Positions 33,522 to 42,802 are shown, counted from the stretch's first letter. The stretch is DNA of 64,000 bases from CBDIHH01 sp965279095 (GCA_965279095.1 CBDIHH010000004.1:248001-312000); one strand, 5' to 3'. Notes: generated by a model not told the origin, from the sequence alone. Translations and numbers: made by a program.

Positions 33522-36284
33522 ATGCTTAAGGCCAGACTATTGAGCGCCTCCATGGGCGTCCTGTTGAGCGCGGTGGCGATCGAAGCCGCCCATGCCCAGG
33601 GGGCCTCCAGCCAGATCGACGAGGTGGTGGTCACCGCCCGGGCGAAGGCGGAGAACCTCCAGGACATTCCCCTGGCGGTGACCGCCTTCTCGGCCGACAC
33701 CCTGGCCGAGCGCGGCATCCAGGACATGAAGGACATCGGCCTGTTCACGCCGGGCCTGTCCTACGAGAACTACAGCGGCGGCTACGGCACCCCGGTCATC
33801 CGCGGCACCGCCGGCATCTTCGGCGCCCTGGAGAACAACGTCTCCACCTTCTACGACGGCCTGTATCTGCCCCGCACCTACATGACCGACCTGGGCTTCA
33901 GCGACATCGACCGGATCGAGGTGGTCAAGGGACCGCAGAACGCCCGCTACGGCCGCAACGCCTTCATGGGCGCCATCAACTACGTCCCTAAGAAGCCGAC
34001 CAACACCTGGCAGGGTGACATCACCGGCACGGTGGGCAACTACAAGCGCTATGACCTCGGCGGCACCGTCTCCGGCCCGATCATCCCGGGCATCCTCAGC
34101 GGCCTGGTGGGCGCCAACCATTCAGAGTTCGACGGCAGCTGGAAGAACACCCATCCCTTCTGCGGCATCGACTTCGACCAGGGCACCAACTGCCGGGTCG
34201 GCGGTTTCGAGCGCGACGCCTATAACGTCGCCCTGCGCCTGACCCCCACCGATCGCATCACCCTGGACGCCTCCTACCGCCGCTATGACGACCAGGAGGA
34301 GTTTCCGGCGGAAAACTTCTTCGCCGAACTGAACGGCGACAGCCAGATCCTCAACTGCGGCACCTCCAACGCCGTGGTGCGCCCGGCCAGCGCCGGCGGT
34401 TTCGGCGCCGGCGGCAACTGGCGGCGCCTGTTCTGCGGCAACCTGCCGGTGCGCAACATCCCCATCGATCCGCGCAGCTACAGCCGGCAGCTGGAAGTCG
34501 ATGTCTATCGCGCCAGCGCCAACATCAAGCTGACCAACGCCCTGAGCTTCGACTACATCTACGGGCGCATCACCTCCAACACCAAGACCTTCGGCTACAA
34601 GGATCTCCTGCCCGGGTGCCCCTTCCTGTTCGCCGGCCTGTGCGTGTTCGAGAACGGTCCCATCGGCTATGTCACAACCAAGTCGCATGAAGCGCGCCTG
34701 TCCTGGGACAGCGGCGGCCCGCTGACGGCGGCGGTCGGCGCCTTTACCAGCGACCTGACGGACTACCTCACCAGCAGCTTCTCGGCCCTGGCCCCGCTCA
34801 CCGCGGTTCCCACCCAGCCGGTCGATATCCTCAACCCGGTGGGCTTCCCGGTGAACTCGGTGCTCGGTCGCACCCTGACGACCTCGGAGGTCACCTCCTA
34901 CTTCGGCGAGATCCACTACGCGCTCTTCGACGACCGGCTGACCCTGGGCGCCGAGGTGCGGCACTCCACCGAGGACAAGGGCCAGACGAACCTGCTCAAC
35001 AACCTGGCCCTCAACGCGTCGTTCAAGTCGACCACCCCGCGCTTCACCATCGACTACAAGCTGGCGCCGCAGCATCTGGTGTTCGCCTCGGCGGCGCGGG
35101 GCGAAAAATCGGGTGGCTTCAACGCCGCCGCCTTCCTGCCGCAGTTCCGCACCTACGATCCTGAGACCAACTGGACCTATGAGGTCGGGTCGAAGAACGA
35201 GTTCTTCAACGGCAGCTTCCAGTTCAACATCACCGGCTACTACATCGACTGGCAGCAACTTCAGATCAACGCCTCGGACCCGGGCAACCCCGCGGTTCTG
35301 CCGGTGGTGATCATCCGCAACCTCGGCAACGTCACGTCCAAGGGCATCGAGATCGACGGCGCCTGGGTCCCCAGCCGGCAGTTCTCGACCTACTACACCG
35401 CCTCCTACGCCGACGCCCGCTACGCCGACGGCACCCGCGACCTGGCCATCGGCCGCACGCCGGCGATCTGCGACAACATCGTCTGCAACGCCAATGGCGA
35501 CATCAGCGGCAACCAGTTGCCGCGCGCGCCGCGGTGGCAGGGCAGCCTGGGCGGCGAGTGGAAGGACGACCTGTTCGGTCGCGACGACCTGCAATACTAC
35601 GTCCGCGCCGATGTCGCCGCACAAAGCCGGATGGCGGTCTCCACCGCCAACACCGCCTATGTGCAGCCCCGCGCCATCGTCAACGGCGCCATCGGCCTGG
35701 TGCGCGGCGAGTTCGAAGCCAAGCTGTGGGCCCGCAACCTGCTGGACAAGAAGTATGTGTCCAGCGCCACCGAGGGCCAGCCCAACGTCCAGTACAACGC
35801 CTATCTGGGCGAGCGCCGCACCATCGGCCTGACCCTGTCGGCCAAGTTCCGCCAGGGCGAACCGGTCCCGCCGCCGCCCCCGGCGCCGCCCCCCCCGCCG
35901 CCGCCCCCGCCTCCGCCGCCTCCTCCGCCCCCGCCGCCGGTGGCCTATGAGGCGCGCGAGTTCGTGGTCTACTTCCCCTTCGACCAGTACGTCCTGACCC
36001 CGGAAGCCCAGCAGGTCATCGCCCAGGCGGCCGACTATGCGAAGACCGGCAGCGCTACCCGCGTGGTCGTGGTGGGTCACGCCGACACCTCGGGCAGCGC
36101 CGCCTACAACGTGAAGCTCTCAGAGCGTCGCGCCAAGGCGACCGCCGATGCGCTGGTGGGGTCTGGCCTGGCCCAGACCGCCCTGGCGGTCGACTGGAAG
36201 GGCGAGGCCGAACCGGCTGTCGCCACCGGCGACGGGGTGAAGGAACCCCTCAACCGCCGCGCCACCATCAACATCAACTTCTAA
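33522..36284 (+). CDS. TonB-dependent receptor fused to OmpA domain
   Basis: About 920 residues. ATG 33,522 follows GAGGGG and opens a signal peptide (MLKARLLSASMGVLLSAVAI ending AHA-QG). Then come TonB box and plug (IDEVVVTARAKAENLQDIPL, RIEVVKGPQNARYGRNAFMG), a barrel to about residue 770 and a polyproline stretch. Last comes an OmpA-like peptidoglycan-binding domain of ~110 residues (FVVYFPFDQYVLTP, GHADTSGSAAYNVKLSERRA, NRRATININF). The receptor C terminus faces the periplasm, so an OmpA module is topologically sensible there. Its last ~340 bases are nearly identical to the inverted copy at 23,018-23,360. It would take up a large or scarce compound with TonB energy. Confidence 0.9.
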   Translation: MLKARLLSASMGVLLSAVAIEAAHAQGASSQIDEVVVTARAKAENLQDIPLAVTAFSADTLAERGIQDMKDIGLFTPGLSYENYSGGYGTPVIRGTAGIFGALENNVSTFYDGLYLPRTYMTDLGFSDIDRIEVVKGPQNARYGRNAFMGAINYVPKKPTNTWQGDITGTVGNYKRYDLGGTVSGPIIPGILSGLVGANHSEFDGSWKNTHPFCGIDFDQGTNCRVGGFERDAYNVALRLTPTDRITLDASYRRYDDQEEFPAENFFAELNGDSQILNCGTSNAVVRPASAGGFGAGGNWRRLFCGNLPVRNIPIDPRSYSRQLEVDVYRASANIKLTNALSFDYIYGRITSNTKTFGYKDLLPGCPFLFAGLCVFENGPIGYVTTKSHEARLSWDSGGPLTAAVGAFTSDLTDYLTSSFSALAPLTAVPTQPVDILNPVGFPVNSVLGRTLTTSEVTSYFGEIHYALFDDRLTLGAEVRHSTEDKGQTNLLNNLALNASFKSTTPRFTIDYKLAPQHLVFASAARGEKSGGFNAAAFLPQFRTYDPETNWTYEVGSKNEFFNGSFQFNITGYYIDWQQLQINASDPGNPAVLPVVIIRNLGNVTSKGIEIDGAWVPSRQFSTYYTASYADARYADGTRDLAIGRTPAICDNIVCNANGDISGNQLPRAPRWQGSLGGEWKDDLFGRDDLQYYVRADVAAQSRMAVSTANTAYVQPRAIVNGAIGLVRGEFEAKLWARNLLDKKYVSSATEGQPNVQYNAYLGERRTIGLTLSAKFRQGEPVPPPPPAPPPPPPPPPPPPPPPPPPVAYEAREFVVYFPFDQYVLTPEAQQVIAQAADYAKTGSATRVVVVGHADTSGSAAYNVKLSERRAKATADALVGSGLAQTALAVDWKGEAEPAVATGDGVKEPLNRRATININF

Positions 36285-36377
36285 AGACCCTAGCGGGAGC
36301 GGCCTCGGCGGCTCCCGGGCCATCAGGACCGGCCGTCGCGATCATCGCGGCGGCCGGTTTTGGTTTGCCTCTCTCAC

Positions 36378-36500
36378 CGTCATCCTGGGCCTTGTGCCCA
36401 GGACCCAGACGCGCCGAGGTCGCCAGAGCGGGCGGCCCGGGCAGCGAGGGTCCGGATCGCGCAGCGGTTCTGGGTCCCAGGCACAAGGCCTGGGATGACG
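36378..36500. repeat. Type D palindromic repeat
   Basis: CGTCATCCTGGGCCTTGTGC at the left and GCACAAGGCCTGGGATGACG at the right, plus an inner CCCAGGACCCAG/CTGGGTCCCAGG pair. Outer arms nearly match. It lies between two convergent genes and may end both transcripts; a relative lies at 1753-1877. Confidence 0.85.
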
Positions 36501-36531
36501 GGACGTGGGGTGGATCGGGAGGGGAGCGGGC

Positions 36532-37866
36532 CTAGATCACGATCAGCGCGTCGCTGTGGGTGTTGAGGGGCTCCACGCCGTCGGCGGTGATCACCGACAG
36601 ATCCTCCAGGTGGGTGGTGCCCCAGCCCCATTCGGTGGCCGGGTGGTCCACCGAGATGACCATCCCCGGCTGCATGACGAAGTCCTCCATGCCCCCCTTT
36701 TCGATCGGGTCCTCGCTGTGCTGCAGGCCGACGGAATGGGCGCCGATGCCGAGGTTGGAGACCTCGAACCCGGCCTTGACGGCCGCGGCCAGGGCCAGGC
36801 CGCGGACCTCGGAGAACCGCAGGCCGGGGCGCATCTGCGCATAGACCCCCTCCCAGGCGGCGGCCGCGCGGCGGGTGATGCGGGTGACCTTGGCGGTGGG
36901 CTCGCCCAGCACCACCGTGCGGCCGAAGTCGCCGCAATAGCGGTCCACGGTGGCCACCGCGTCGATCATGAACGGCTTGCCCCGCTCGACGCGGTGGTTG
37001 GCCAGGTCCGGCCCGCCGGCGGCGATATTGATATAGCCCGCCCCCCGTTTGCCGGCCTCGGCGCGGAACAGGGCGCGCAGGTCGGCCAGGGTGGCCCCGG
37101 CGTCGAGGCTGTGCACGGCCGCGATGGCGCAATCGGCGCTGGTCTGGGCGGCGCGGCGCAACAGGGCGATCTCGGCCGGGGTCTTGACCTGGCGGATGCG
37201 GTACATCATCGGCGTGGCCCGGACCAGCTCGGGGCCCTCGATCCCTGCCTCGCCCAGGTCGATCTGGATGCGGGCGTCGTCGACGCCGATGCGGCCCGAG
37301 CCCAGGCCCAGCTGCTTCAGCGCCTTGACCAGCCCGGCCATGGCGTCGGGGGCGGCGTCGGCCATATAGGTCTCCGACGCCTCCAGGAAGGTCTTCTCCA
37401 CCACCCCCAGTTCAACCCCCGGGGCGACCGGGGCGTTGTTGAAGGAGGTCGGCCGGGGGGTCTTGCCGGCCCGGGCGTCGAACACGATCATCGGGCCAAG
37501 CTCGGCGTCGTCCTCCGCCAGCTTCCACAGCTCGACCCAGGGGACGACGGCGATCACCGGCTGGTCGGCGCGGCGCGGGATCACCGCATAGCTCGGCTGC
37601 TGCGAGCCGTAGTCGGTGTAGATGGACCAGTGGTTGGTGGCGTAATAGACGTTGGAGGGGTCGCGGACGATCATGCCGTCCAGCCCCGCCCGGGTCATCT
37701 CGGTCTCGGCCCGGGCGCGGTTGATCAGCAGAGGCCGCCGGGCGGGGCGGTCGCGCAGGGCGGGCTTGGCCTTGCCGTCAGCCGCGGCGGCAGGCCCGGC
37801 GGCGGCGAGGCCGAGGCCGGCCCCGGCCAGGGCGCTGGCGCCGAGGAATTGGCGTCTTTCCATCAT
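36532..37866 (-). CDS. Exported M24-family (aminopeptidase P/creatinase-like) protein
   Basis: 444 residues. MMERRQFLGASALAGAGLGL looks like a Tat signal, suggesting a periplasmic enzyme. The creatinase N-domain is followed by a pita-bread fold: FMIDAVATVDRYCGDFGRT supplies two Asp metal ligands, IGAHSVGLQHSEDP the His, and TTHLEDLSVITADG the final Glu. In the usual ...VExGxY position there is VISVDHPATEWGW, with Asp or a shifted Glu in place of the first Glu, so it might be altered in metal use. A peptide or amide substrate is expected. It begins 13 bases after the exported hydrolase, so both are in one unit. Confidence 0.85.
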   Translation of the reverse strand: MMERRQFLGASALAGAGLGLAAAGPAAAADGKAKPALRDRPARRPLLINRARAETEMTRAGLDGMIVRDPSNVYYATNHWSIYTDYGSQQPSYAVIPRRADQPVIAVVPWVELWKLAEDDAELGPMIVFDARAGKTPRPTSFNNAPVAPGVELGVVEKTFLEASETYMADAAPDAMAGLVKALKQLGLGSGRIGVDDARIQIDLGEAGIEGPELVRATPMMYRIRQVKTPAEIALLRRAAQTSADCAIAAVHSLDAGATLADLRALFRAEAGKRGAGYINIAAGGPDLANHRVERGKPFMIDAVATVDRYCGDFGRTVVLGEPTAKVTRITRRAAAAWEGVYAQMRPGLRFSEVRGLALAAAVKAGFEVSNLGIGAHSVGLQHSEDPIEKGGMEDFVMQPGMVISVDHPATEWGWGTTHLEDLSVITADGVEPLNTHSDALIVI

Positions 37867-37879
37867 GGGACTTGGTCCT

Positions 37880-38872
37880 TCATCGATCCGCGGGCGCCGG
37901 CGCCCTGGGCTTCACTGGCGTGACCGCCTCGATATAGTCGGCGACGATCTTGGCGAACCGCTCGGGCGCCTCGAGCGGCGGGTAGTGGCCCACGTCGGGC
38001 ATCATCACCTTGGAGACGGGGGCGTTCTTCAGGTAGCGGGTCAGGGTCTCTGAGGTCGCGGGAACCAGCAGCGGATCGCGCGCGCCCCACACCAGCAGCA
38101 CCGGGCAGGTGACCTTGGCGGCGTTGGCCAGGGTGACCGGCTGGACCACCACCTTGGCCACAAGGGCCACCTGGTTCTTCATCGGCTTTCGATTCATGTC
38201 GAAATACTCCTCGCGCATGGCCGGGGTCATGCGCTCGGGCTCGCCGGTGAAGAAGTCGAAGTAGGCGTTCCAGAAGGCCCGGCTCTTGAGCGGCGTGTCC
38301 TTGTTGGCGGCGATCTGCTCGGCGAACGCCTTGCTCTGTTTCGGCTGCGCCTCCTCCACCGGGGACGAGGGGCTGTTGGACAGGATCAGCCGCTCGACCA
38401 TGTCGGGCCGGCGGGCGGTGAAGAACATGGCGGTGGTGCCGCCGCTGGAGACGCCCACGGCGGTGACCGACTTGACCCCCAGCCGGGTGAGCAGCAGCTC
38501 GGGCACCTCCTCGGGCACGAGGTCCTTGAGGGCCTCGTCGGACACCGGCCCCGACAGGCCTGCAGGGGGGATGTCGTAGCGGATCACCCGGTAGCGCCCC
38601 TTCAGGGCCGCGGCGATCTTGTCATAGGTCTTCAGGCTCGAGTTGGAGCCGTGGATCATCAGGATCGCGGGCCCCTTGCCCTCGTCCATATAGTGGATCT
38701 CGACGCCCTTGAGCGTGACGTAGCGCGAGCCGGGCTGGGCGTATTTGGCGCGCAGCTGCTCCTGGGTTACGGGCCCCTCCGCCGCCATCGGCGCGGGCGC
38801 GGCGACGGCCACGCCCGTCGCGCTCAGGCCCGCGGCCAGCACCGCCGCCGCCAAGATCCCCCGAATGGTCAT
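37880..38872 (-). CDS. Exported alpha/beta hydrolase
   Basis: 330 residues from ATG 38,872, which opens a signal peptide (MTIRGILAAAVLAAGLSATG...VAA-AP). Core: ILMIHGSNSSLKTYDKIA, YDIPPAGLSGPV, elbow GVSSGGTTAM (Ser present), LLVWGARDPLLVP with the Asp and DVGHYPPLEAPE with the His. All catalytic parts are in place, so it is likely an active periplasmic esterase or lactonase. It is co-oriented with the M24 gene downstream. A perfect 15-base palindrome (38,995-39,009) lies in the divergent gap between it and the next hydrolase. Confidence 0.87.
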   Translation of the reverse strand: MTIRGILAAAVLAAGLSATGVAVAAPAPMAAEGPVTQEQLRAKYAQPGSRYVTLKGVEIHYMDEGKGPAILMIHGSNSSLKTYDKIAAALKGRYRVIRYDIPPAGLSGPVSDEALKDLVPEEVPELLLTRLGVKSVTAVGVSSGGTTAMFFTARRPDMVERLILSNSPSSPVEEAQPKQSKAFAEQIAANKDTPLKSRAFWNAYFDFFTGEPERMTPAMREEYFDMNRKPMKNQVALVAKVVVQPVTLANAAKVTCPVLLVWGARDPLLVPATSETLTRYLKNAPVSKVMMPDVGHYPPLEAPERFAKIVADYIEAVTPVKPRAPAPADR

Positions 38873-38994
38873 GTCGCGCTTTCCCCTGATCGCTCTTGCC
38901 GGCCTGTGGACATCACGCGCGCCGGAATACCAAGTCGTGATCGTGTCGTGAGAAGGCGCGGGCGCCAAGCCAATTGATGTTTTTCAGAAGACGA

Positions 38995-39009
38995 ATACGC
39001 GAAGCGTAT
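38995..39009. promoter_or_regulatory. Candidate operator, perfect 15-base palindrome
   Basis: ATACGCGAAGCGTAT (ATACGC-GAA-GCGTAT) sits in the 244-base gap between two divergent hydrolase genes. No regulator gene is next to it; the binding protein is unknown. Confidence 0.4.
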
Positions 39010-39116
39010 GGGTCATGCAGAATTGCCATTGGCCTACCCGCCGTGCTTCAACGATTTTCAGCATCTAGTCTTAGGCGGCATCCTGCAGCGCCAAGGCTTC
39101 GTCGCTGGGGGCGTTG

Positions 39117-40130
39117 ATGAAGATATCTCGTGTTCTGACCTGGGTCGTGCTGGCCGTCCTGGCGGTGGTCGTGGTCGGCGGCGTCGCCATCCGGGCCGGG
39201 GTGTTCAACACCCGCTACGACAAGCTGGCCGCCGTCAATGCCGGCCCGCCCTCGCGCTTCATGGATGTGAACGGGGTGAGGGTGCACGTGCGCGACGAGG
39301 GCACGGGACCGGCGATCATGATGCTGCACAGTTCCATGACCAACCTGCACGTCTGGGACGCCTGGGCCGACAATCTGAAGTCCGACTACCGGGTGATCCG
39401 CATCGACTGGCCGCCCTACGGCCTGACCGTGGACAACACCGGCGAGGCCGGCACCCCCCATGCCGCCAAGGTGGTGGAGGGGGTGCTCGCCCAGCTGAAG
39501 GTCGACCAGGTGATCCTGGTGGGCAGTTCCAGCGGCGCCACCCTGTCGGTGCTCTACGCCGCCCAGCACCCCGAGCGGGTCCGGGCCCTGGCCCTGTCCA
39601 CCCTGCCGCTGAAGACTCCGCCGCAGACCAAGACGCCCTGGGCCATCAAGGCGTTCGGCTGGGCCCACGACAAGCTGTTCCCCAACTACTATCCGCCGAT
39701 CTACTGGCGGCTGTTCCTGACCAACCTGTATTCGGATCCGAGCCGGATCACCGACGCTCATGTGCGGCTGTTCTCGGACACCAACAACCTGCAGGGCGGC
39801 TATGCGCGGGTGAAGAACTACTACATGGCCAATGTGAAGGGCGTGTGGAGCACGGGCGCCGCGGGCTATGCCCAGAAGATCACCGCGCCGATCCTGCTGC
39901 AGTGGGGCGACGCCGACCCGGTGCTGCCGCCCTATCTGAGCCGCGAGGCCGTGGCCGACTTCAAGGGCTCCAAGGTGACCCTGATCCACTACGACCTGGG
40001 CCACTATCCGATGCTTGAGGACCCGCAGACCACGGTGAAGGACCTGAGGACCTTCCTCGCGGCCCTGCCGCCGGCGTCGGCGACTACGCCGGTTCCGGCT
40101 CCGGCTCCAGACGCGCCGGCCGCGAGATGA
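39117..40130 (+). CDS. Membrane-anchored alpha/beta hydrolase
   Basis: About 337 residues; ATG 39,117 is preferred over the adjacent TTG. The N terminus (ISRVLTWVVLAVLAVVVVGG) is a single membrane anchor, so the domain faces the periplasm. Core: IMMLHSSMTNLHVWDAWAD, IDWPPYGLTVDN, elbow GSSSGATLSV, LLQWGDADPVLPPY and YDLGHYPMLEDPQ with the His. It is related in layout to the exported hydrolase at 37,880. The Pro/Ala-rich tail overlaps the tail of the convergent MFS gene by 47 bases. Confidence 0.87.
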   Translation: MKISRVLTWVVLAVLAVVVVGGVAIRAGVFNTRYDKLAAVNAGPPSRFMDVNGVRVHVRDEGTGPAIMMLHSSMTNLHVWDAWADNLKSDYRVIRIDWPPYGLTVDNTGEAGTPHAAKVVEGVLAQLKVDQVILVGSSSGATLSVLYAAQHPERVRALALSTLPLKTPPQTKTPWAIKAFGWAHDKLFPNYYPPIYWRLFLTNLYSDPSRITDAHVRLFSDTNNLQGGYARVKNYYMANVKGVWSTGAAGYAQKITAPILLQWGDADPVLPPYLSREAVADFKGSKVTLIHYDLGHYPMLEDPQTTVKDLRTFLAALPPASATTPVPAPAPDAPAAR

Positions 40131-41415
40131 CCTTGCGCAGGGCGAAGGCGCAAAGGGCGGCGCAGATCAGCGACGGGCCGACCACGAGGCCCATGGAATA
40201 GCCGATCTTGGCGTCGTCGGCGAAGACGTACTGGGTGATCATGGCCGTCACCAGGGGGCCTGCCGATCCGCCCAGCAGGCCGCCGATGATGCCGTTCACC
40301 GCGGTCGCGAACCCGCGCAGATGGCCCGGATAGACGTCCTGCACGGCGATGTAGCCGAGCACGCCGATCATCGGATAGCAGATCGACGAGATCACGTTCA
40401 GCGCCAGGGCGACGGGGAGGGCCGGGGCCAGGGCGATGAAGGAGATGGGTAGTGCGCACATCATCGCCACGATCATCAGCGTCATCTTCGATTCCCGCCG
40501 GCCCAGGCCCTCGGCCTTGTCCGACACAAAGCCGGCGAGGACGGTGCCGACGATGCCGCTGCAGATGCCCAGGACGCCGAGGATCGGGCCCAGCTGCCGG
40601 GGCTCGATGTGGAAATGGCGGATGTAGAAGGCGCCGTTCCAGGCGGTCAGGGACTGGATGCCAACACCGACGAAGAACGAGATGCCCCACAGGGGGAGCA
40701 GCTTGTCCAGGTTGTTGCGCGCGAAGCCGGCGAAGGGCCGGAACACCTGGCTGAGCGGGGCTGACGTGCGCTGGCCCCGGCGGGCCGGCTCCAGGGTGGT
40801 CAGCAGGGCGGCCACGGCGAGCAGGCCGAGCATGCCCCAGATCAGCAGGATCACGCGCCAGGGGGCGCGGTCGCCGAGGAAGGGCACGCCCATGAACCCG
40901 CCGTCGATGGCGTAGCCCAGCAGCCGGCCCCCGGCGAACAGGCCGATGCTCGAGCCGATGATCTGACCCATCAGGGTGGCGCTGATGGCGCGCCCGCGGC
41001 GGGCGGGGGGCAGCAGGTCGCCGATGATCGAGACGCACACGGGCCACAGGGCCGCCTCGCCGGCGCCCACCAGCATCCGGGCGAGGAAGAACTGGCCGAA
41101 GCCCGCCGACAGGCCGCCGGCCACGGTGGCGAGGCTCCACACCACCACGCCCCCCATCAGCAGGTTCCGCCGCGAGACCCGGTCGGTCATGAGGCCCAGG
41201 GGAATGCCGGCGAGGGCGAACAGGAGGTTGAAGGACAGGCCCTGCAGCAGGCCCATCTGGGTCTCGGTCATGCCGAGGTCGTGCTTCACCAGGTCGATGA
41301 CCAGGGTCAGCACCAGCTTGTCCATGGTGCACAGACCGGCGGTGAAGACCAGGACGGCGACCGTCCACCAGGCGCGCGAGGCCTTGGGCCAGGGAGTCTC
41401 TTGGGCGGTGGTCAT
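40084..41415 (-). CDS. MFS transporter, Spinster-like
   Basis: 443 residues, 12 segments. First-half signature GLLQGLSFNLLFALAGIPLG then LMTDRVSRRNLL, as in Spinster-type MFS proteins. FLARMLVGAGEAALWPVCVS follows. A close relative lies at 55,885. It probably imports or exports an organic acid or lipid-like compound. It diverges from the luciferase-like gene, and a dyad GATCGT-N11-ACGATC (41,554-41,576) lies between them. The last ~16 codons (EPEPEPA) overlap the preceding hydrolase gene tail to tail. Confidence 0.88.
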   Translation of the reverse strand: MTTAQETPWPKASRAWWTVAVLVFTAGLCTMDKLVLTLVIDLVKHDLGMTETQMGLLQGLSFNLLFALAGIPLGLMTDRVSRRNLLMGGVVVWSLATVAGGLSAGFGQFFLARMLVGAGEAALWPVCVSIIGDLLPPARRGRAISATLMGQIIGSSIGLFAGGRLLGYAIDGGFMGVPFLGDRAPWRVILLIWGMLGLLAVAALLTTLEPARRGQRTSAPLSQVFRPFAGFARNNLDKLLPLWGISFFVGVGIQSLTAWNGAFYIRHFHIEPRQLGPILGVLGICSGIVGTVLAGFVSDKAEGLGRRESKMTLMIVAMMCALPISFIALAPALPVALALNVISSICYPMIGVLGYIAVQDVYPGHLRGFATAVNGIIGGLLGGSAGPLVTAMITQYVFADDAKIGYSMGLVVGPSLICAALCAFALRKVISRPARLEPEPEPA

Positions 41416-41642
41416 AGGGTTTTCCTTGCGCCCTGGGGTGAGGCGCGGCGGAGCCTAGCCAGAACGGGCGAACGCAGGAAGGTCAAATGCCGATTGTCCA
41501 CGATGCGGGCGGGGCCCCGCGTCGGACTGGACGCAGGCGTGGGATTCTGACCGGATCGTGGTCAATTCCAACGATCGGAGGCGGGCCCCGGCGCGGGCTG
41601 GTAATCCAGGATCACGCGCCGCCAACCCATCGAGCCCCGCCC

Positions 41643-42713
41643 ATGCCCATAGAAATCGTCGGCCTGCACTTCTTCTGCGACTCGTCCGAGAGCCGCCCGC
41701 TCACCGGCGTCTATGACGTCGACTTCGTTCGCGACTACGCCATCGCCCACGAGGCGGCGGGCTATGACCGGGTGCTGATCGGCCAGACCGCCACCTGGCC
41801 GGACGGCCTGGCCATGGCCTCCTACATCTCGGCGGTGACCACGCGGCTGAGGTTCATGATGGCGCACCGTCCCGGTTTCGTCGCCCCGACGGTGGCGGCC
41901 CGGCAGCTGATCACCCTGGACCAGCTCAGCCGGGGGCGGGCAGGGGTGCACATCATCACCGGCGCCAGCGATCTGGAGACCCAGGCGGACGGGGACTTCC
42001 TGACCAAGGCCGAACGCTATCGCCGCAGCCACGAATATGTCGGCATCCTGCGCCGGATGTGGACCAGCGCCGCGCCCATCGACCACGACGGGCCGCACTA
42101 CAAGATCCGCGGCGGGTTCTCGGCGATCAAGCCGGTGCAGCCGACCATCCCGGTGTTCTGGGGCGGGGCGTCGGACGAGGCGATCACCTATGGCGCCGAG
42201 GTCGCCGACGTCTACGCCATCGGCGGCATGCCCCTGGCCCAGGCCGGCGCCCTGGTGTCGCGGTTCAAGCAGGCGGCGGCCACGCACGGCCGCGACCCCG
42301 GCGTCTCCATGTCGATGAAGCTGGTGATCGGCGACACCGAGGCCCAGGCCTGGGACAAGGCCCACGCGGTGCTGGACGCCATCGTCGCCTACCAGGCCAC
42401 CAAGGGCCTGATCGGCCGCGACAAGGGGCCGGGGGACACCGGCACCCGCAGCCTGCTGGAGATGGCCGCCGCCGGCGACATCCTCGACGAGCGCCTGTGG
42501 ACGGGCATCACCCGGGCCACCGGCGGGCGCACCCACGCCACCACCCTGGTGGGCACGCCCACCCAGGTCACTGAGGCGCTGATGAAATACCATGACCTCG
42601 GCGTCGATCGCTTCCTGATCACCGGCTATGACACCATGGCCGACGTGGTCGACTTCGGCCGCGAGCTGATCCCGATGCTTCGCGAGGCGGCGGCCCGGCG
42701 CGAGGCCGCCTGA
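41643..42713 (+). CDS. LLM-class flavin-dependent oxidoreductase (SsuD-like)
   Basis: A 356-residue TIM-barrel luciferase-like monooxygenase. DFVRDYAIAHEAAGYDRVLI, the FMN-region FMMAHRPGFVAPTVAARQLI, ITLDQLSRGRAGVHIITGAS and KPVQPTIPVFWGGASDEAIT are typical of alkanesulfonate/nitrilotriacetate-type monooxygenases. It would oxygenate a small organosulfur, amine or ketone compound using reduced FMN from a separate reductase. No reductase is adjacent. Two VOC genes follow it on the same strand, so a shared pathway is plausible. Confidence 0.88.
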   Translation: MPIEIVGLHFFCDSSESRPLTGVYDVDFVRDYAIAHEAAGYDRVLIGQTATWPDGLAMASYISAVTTRLRFMMAHRPGFVAPTVAARQLITLDQLSRGRAGVHIITGASDLETQADGDFLTKAERYRRSHEYVGILRRMWTSAAPIDHDGPHYKIRGGFSAIKPVQPTIPVFWGGASDEAITYGAEVADVYAIGGMPLAQAGALVSRFKQAAATHGRDPGVSMSMKLVIGDTEAQAWDKAHAVLDAIVAYQATKGLIGRDKGPGDTGTRSLLEMAAAGDILDERLWTGITRATGGRTHATTLVGTPTQVTEALMKYHDLGVDRFLITGYDTMADVVDFGRELIPMLREAAARREAA

Positions 42714-42802
42714 CCGGCGAGGAGAATCGACGGGACGGTCGATTTTGGGGATGCGCCGGCCGGCGCCTTGGGTAAGCTGGTCATCGCCCAAGGAGCCCTG
42801 TC

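Noticed and set aside
34122..36080. Long minus-strand open frame opposite the TonB-OmpA receptor
   Set aside because: No recognisable domain; composition is typical of antisense frames in high-GC DNA, and the receptor on the plus strand is certain.
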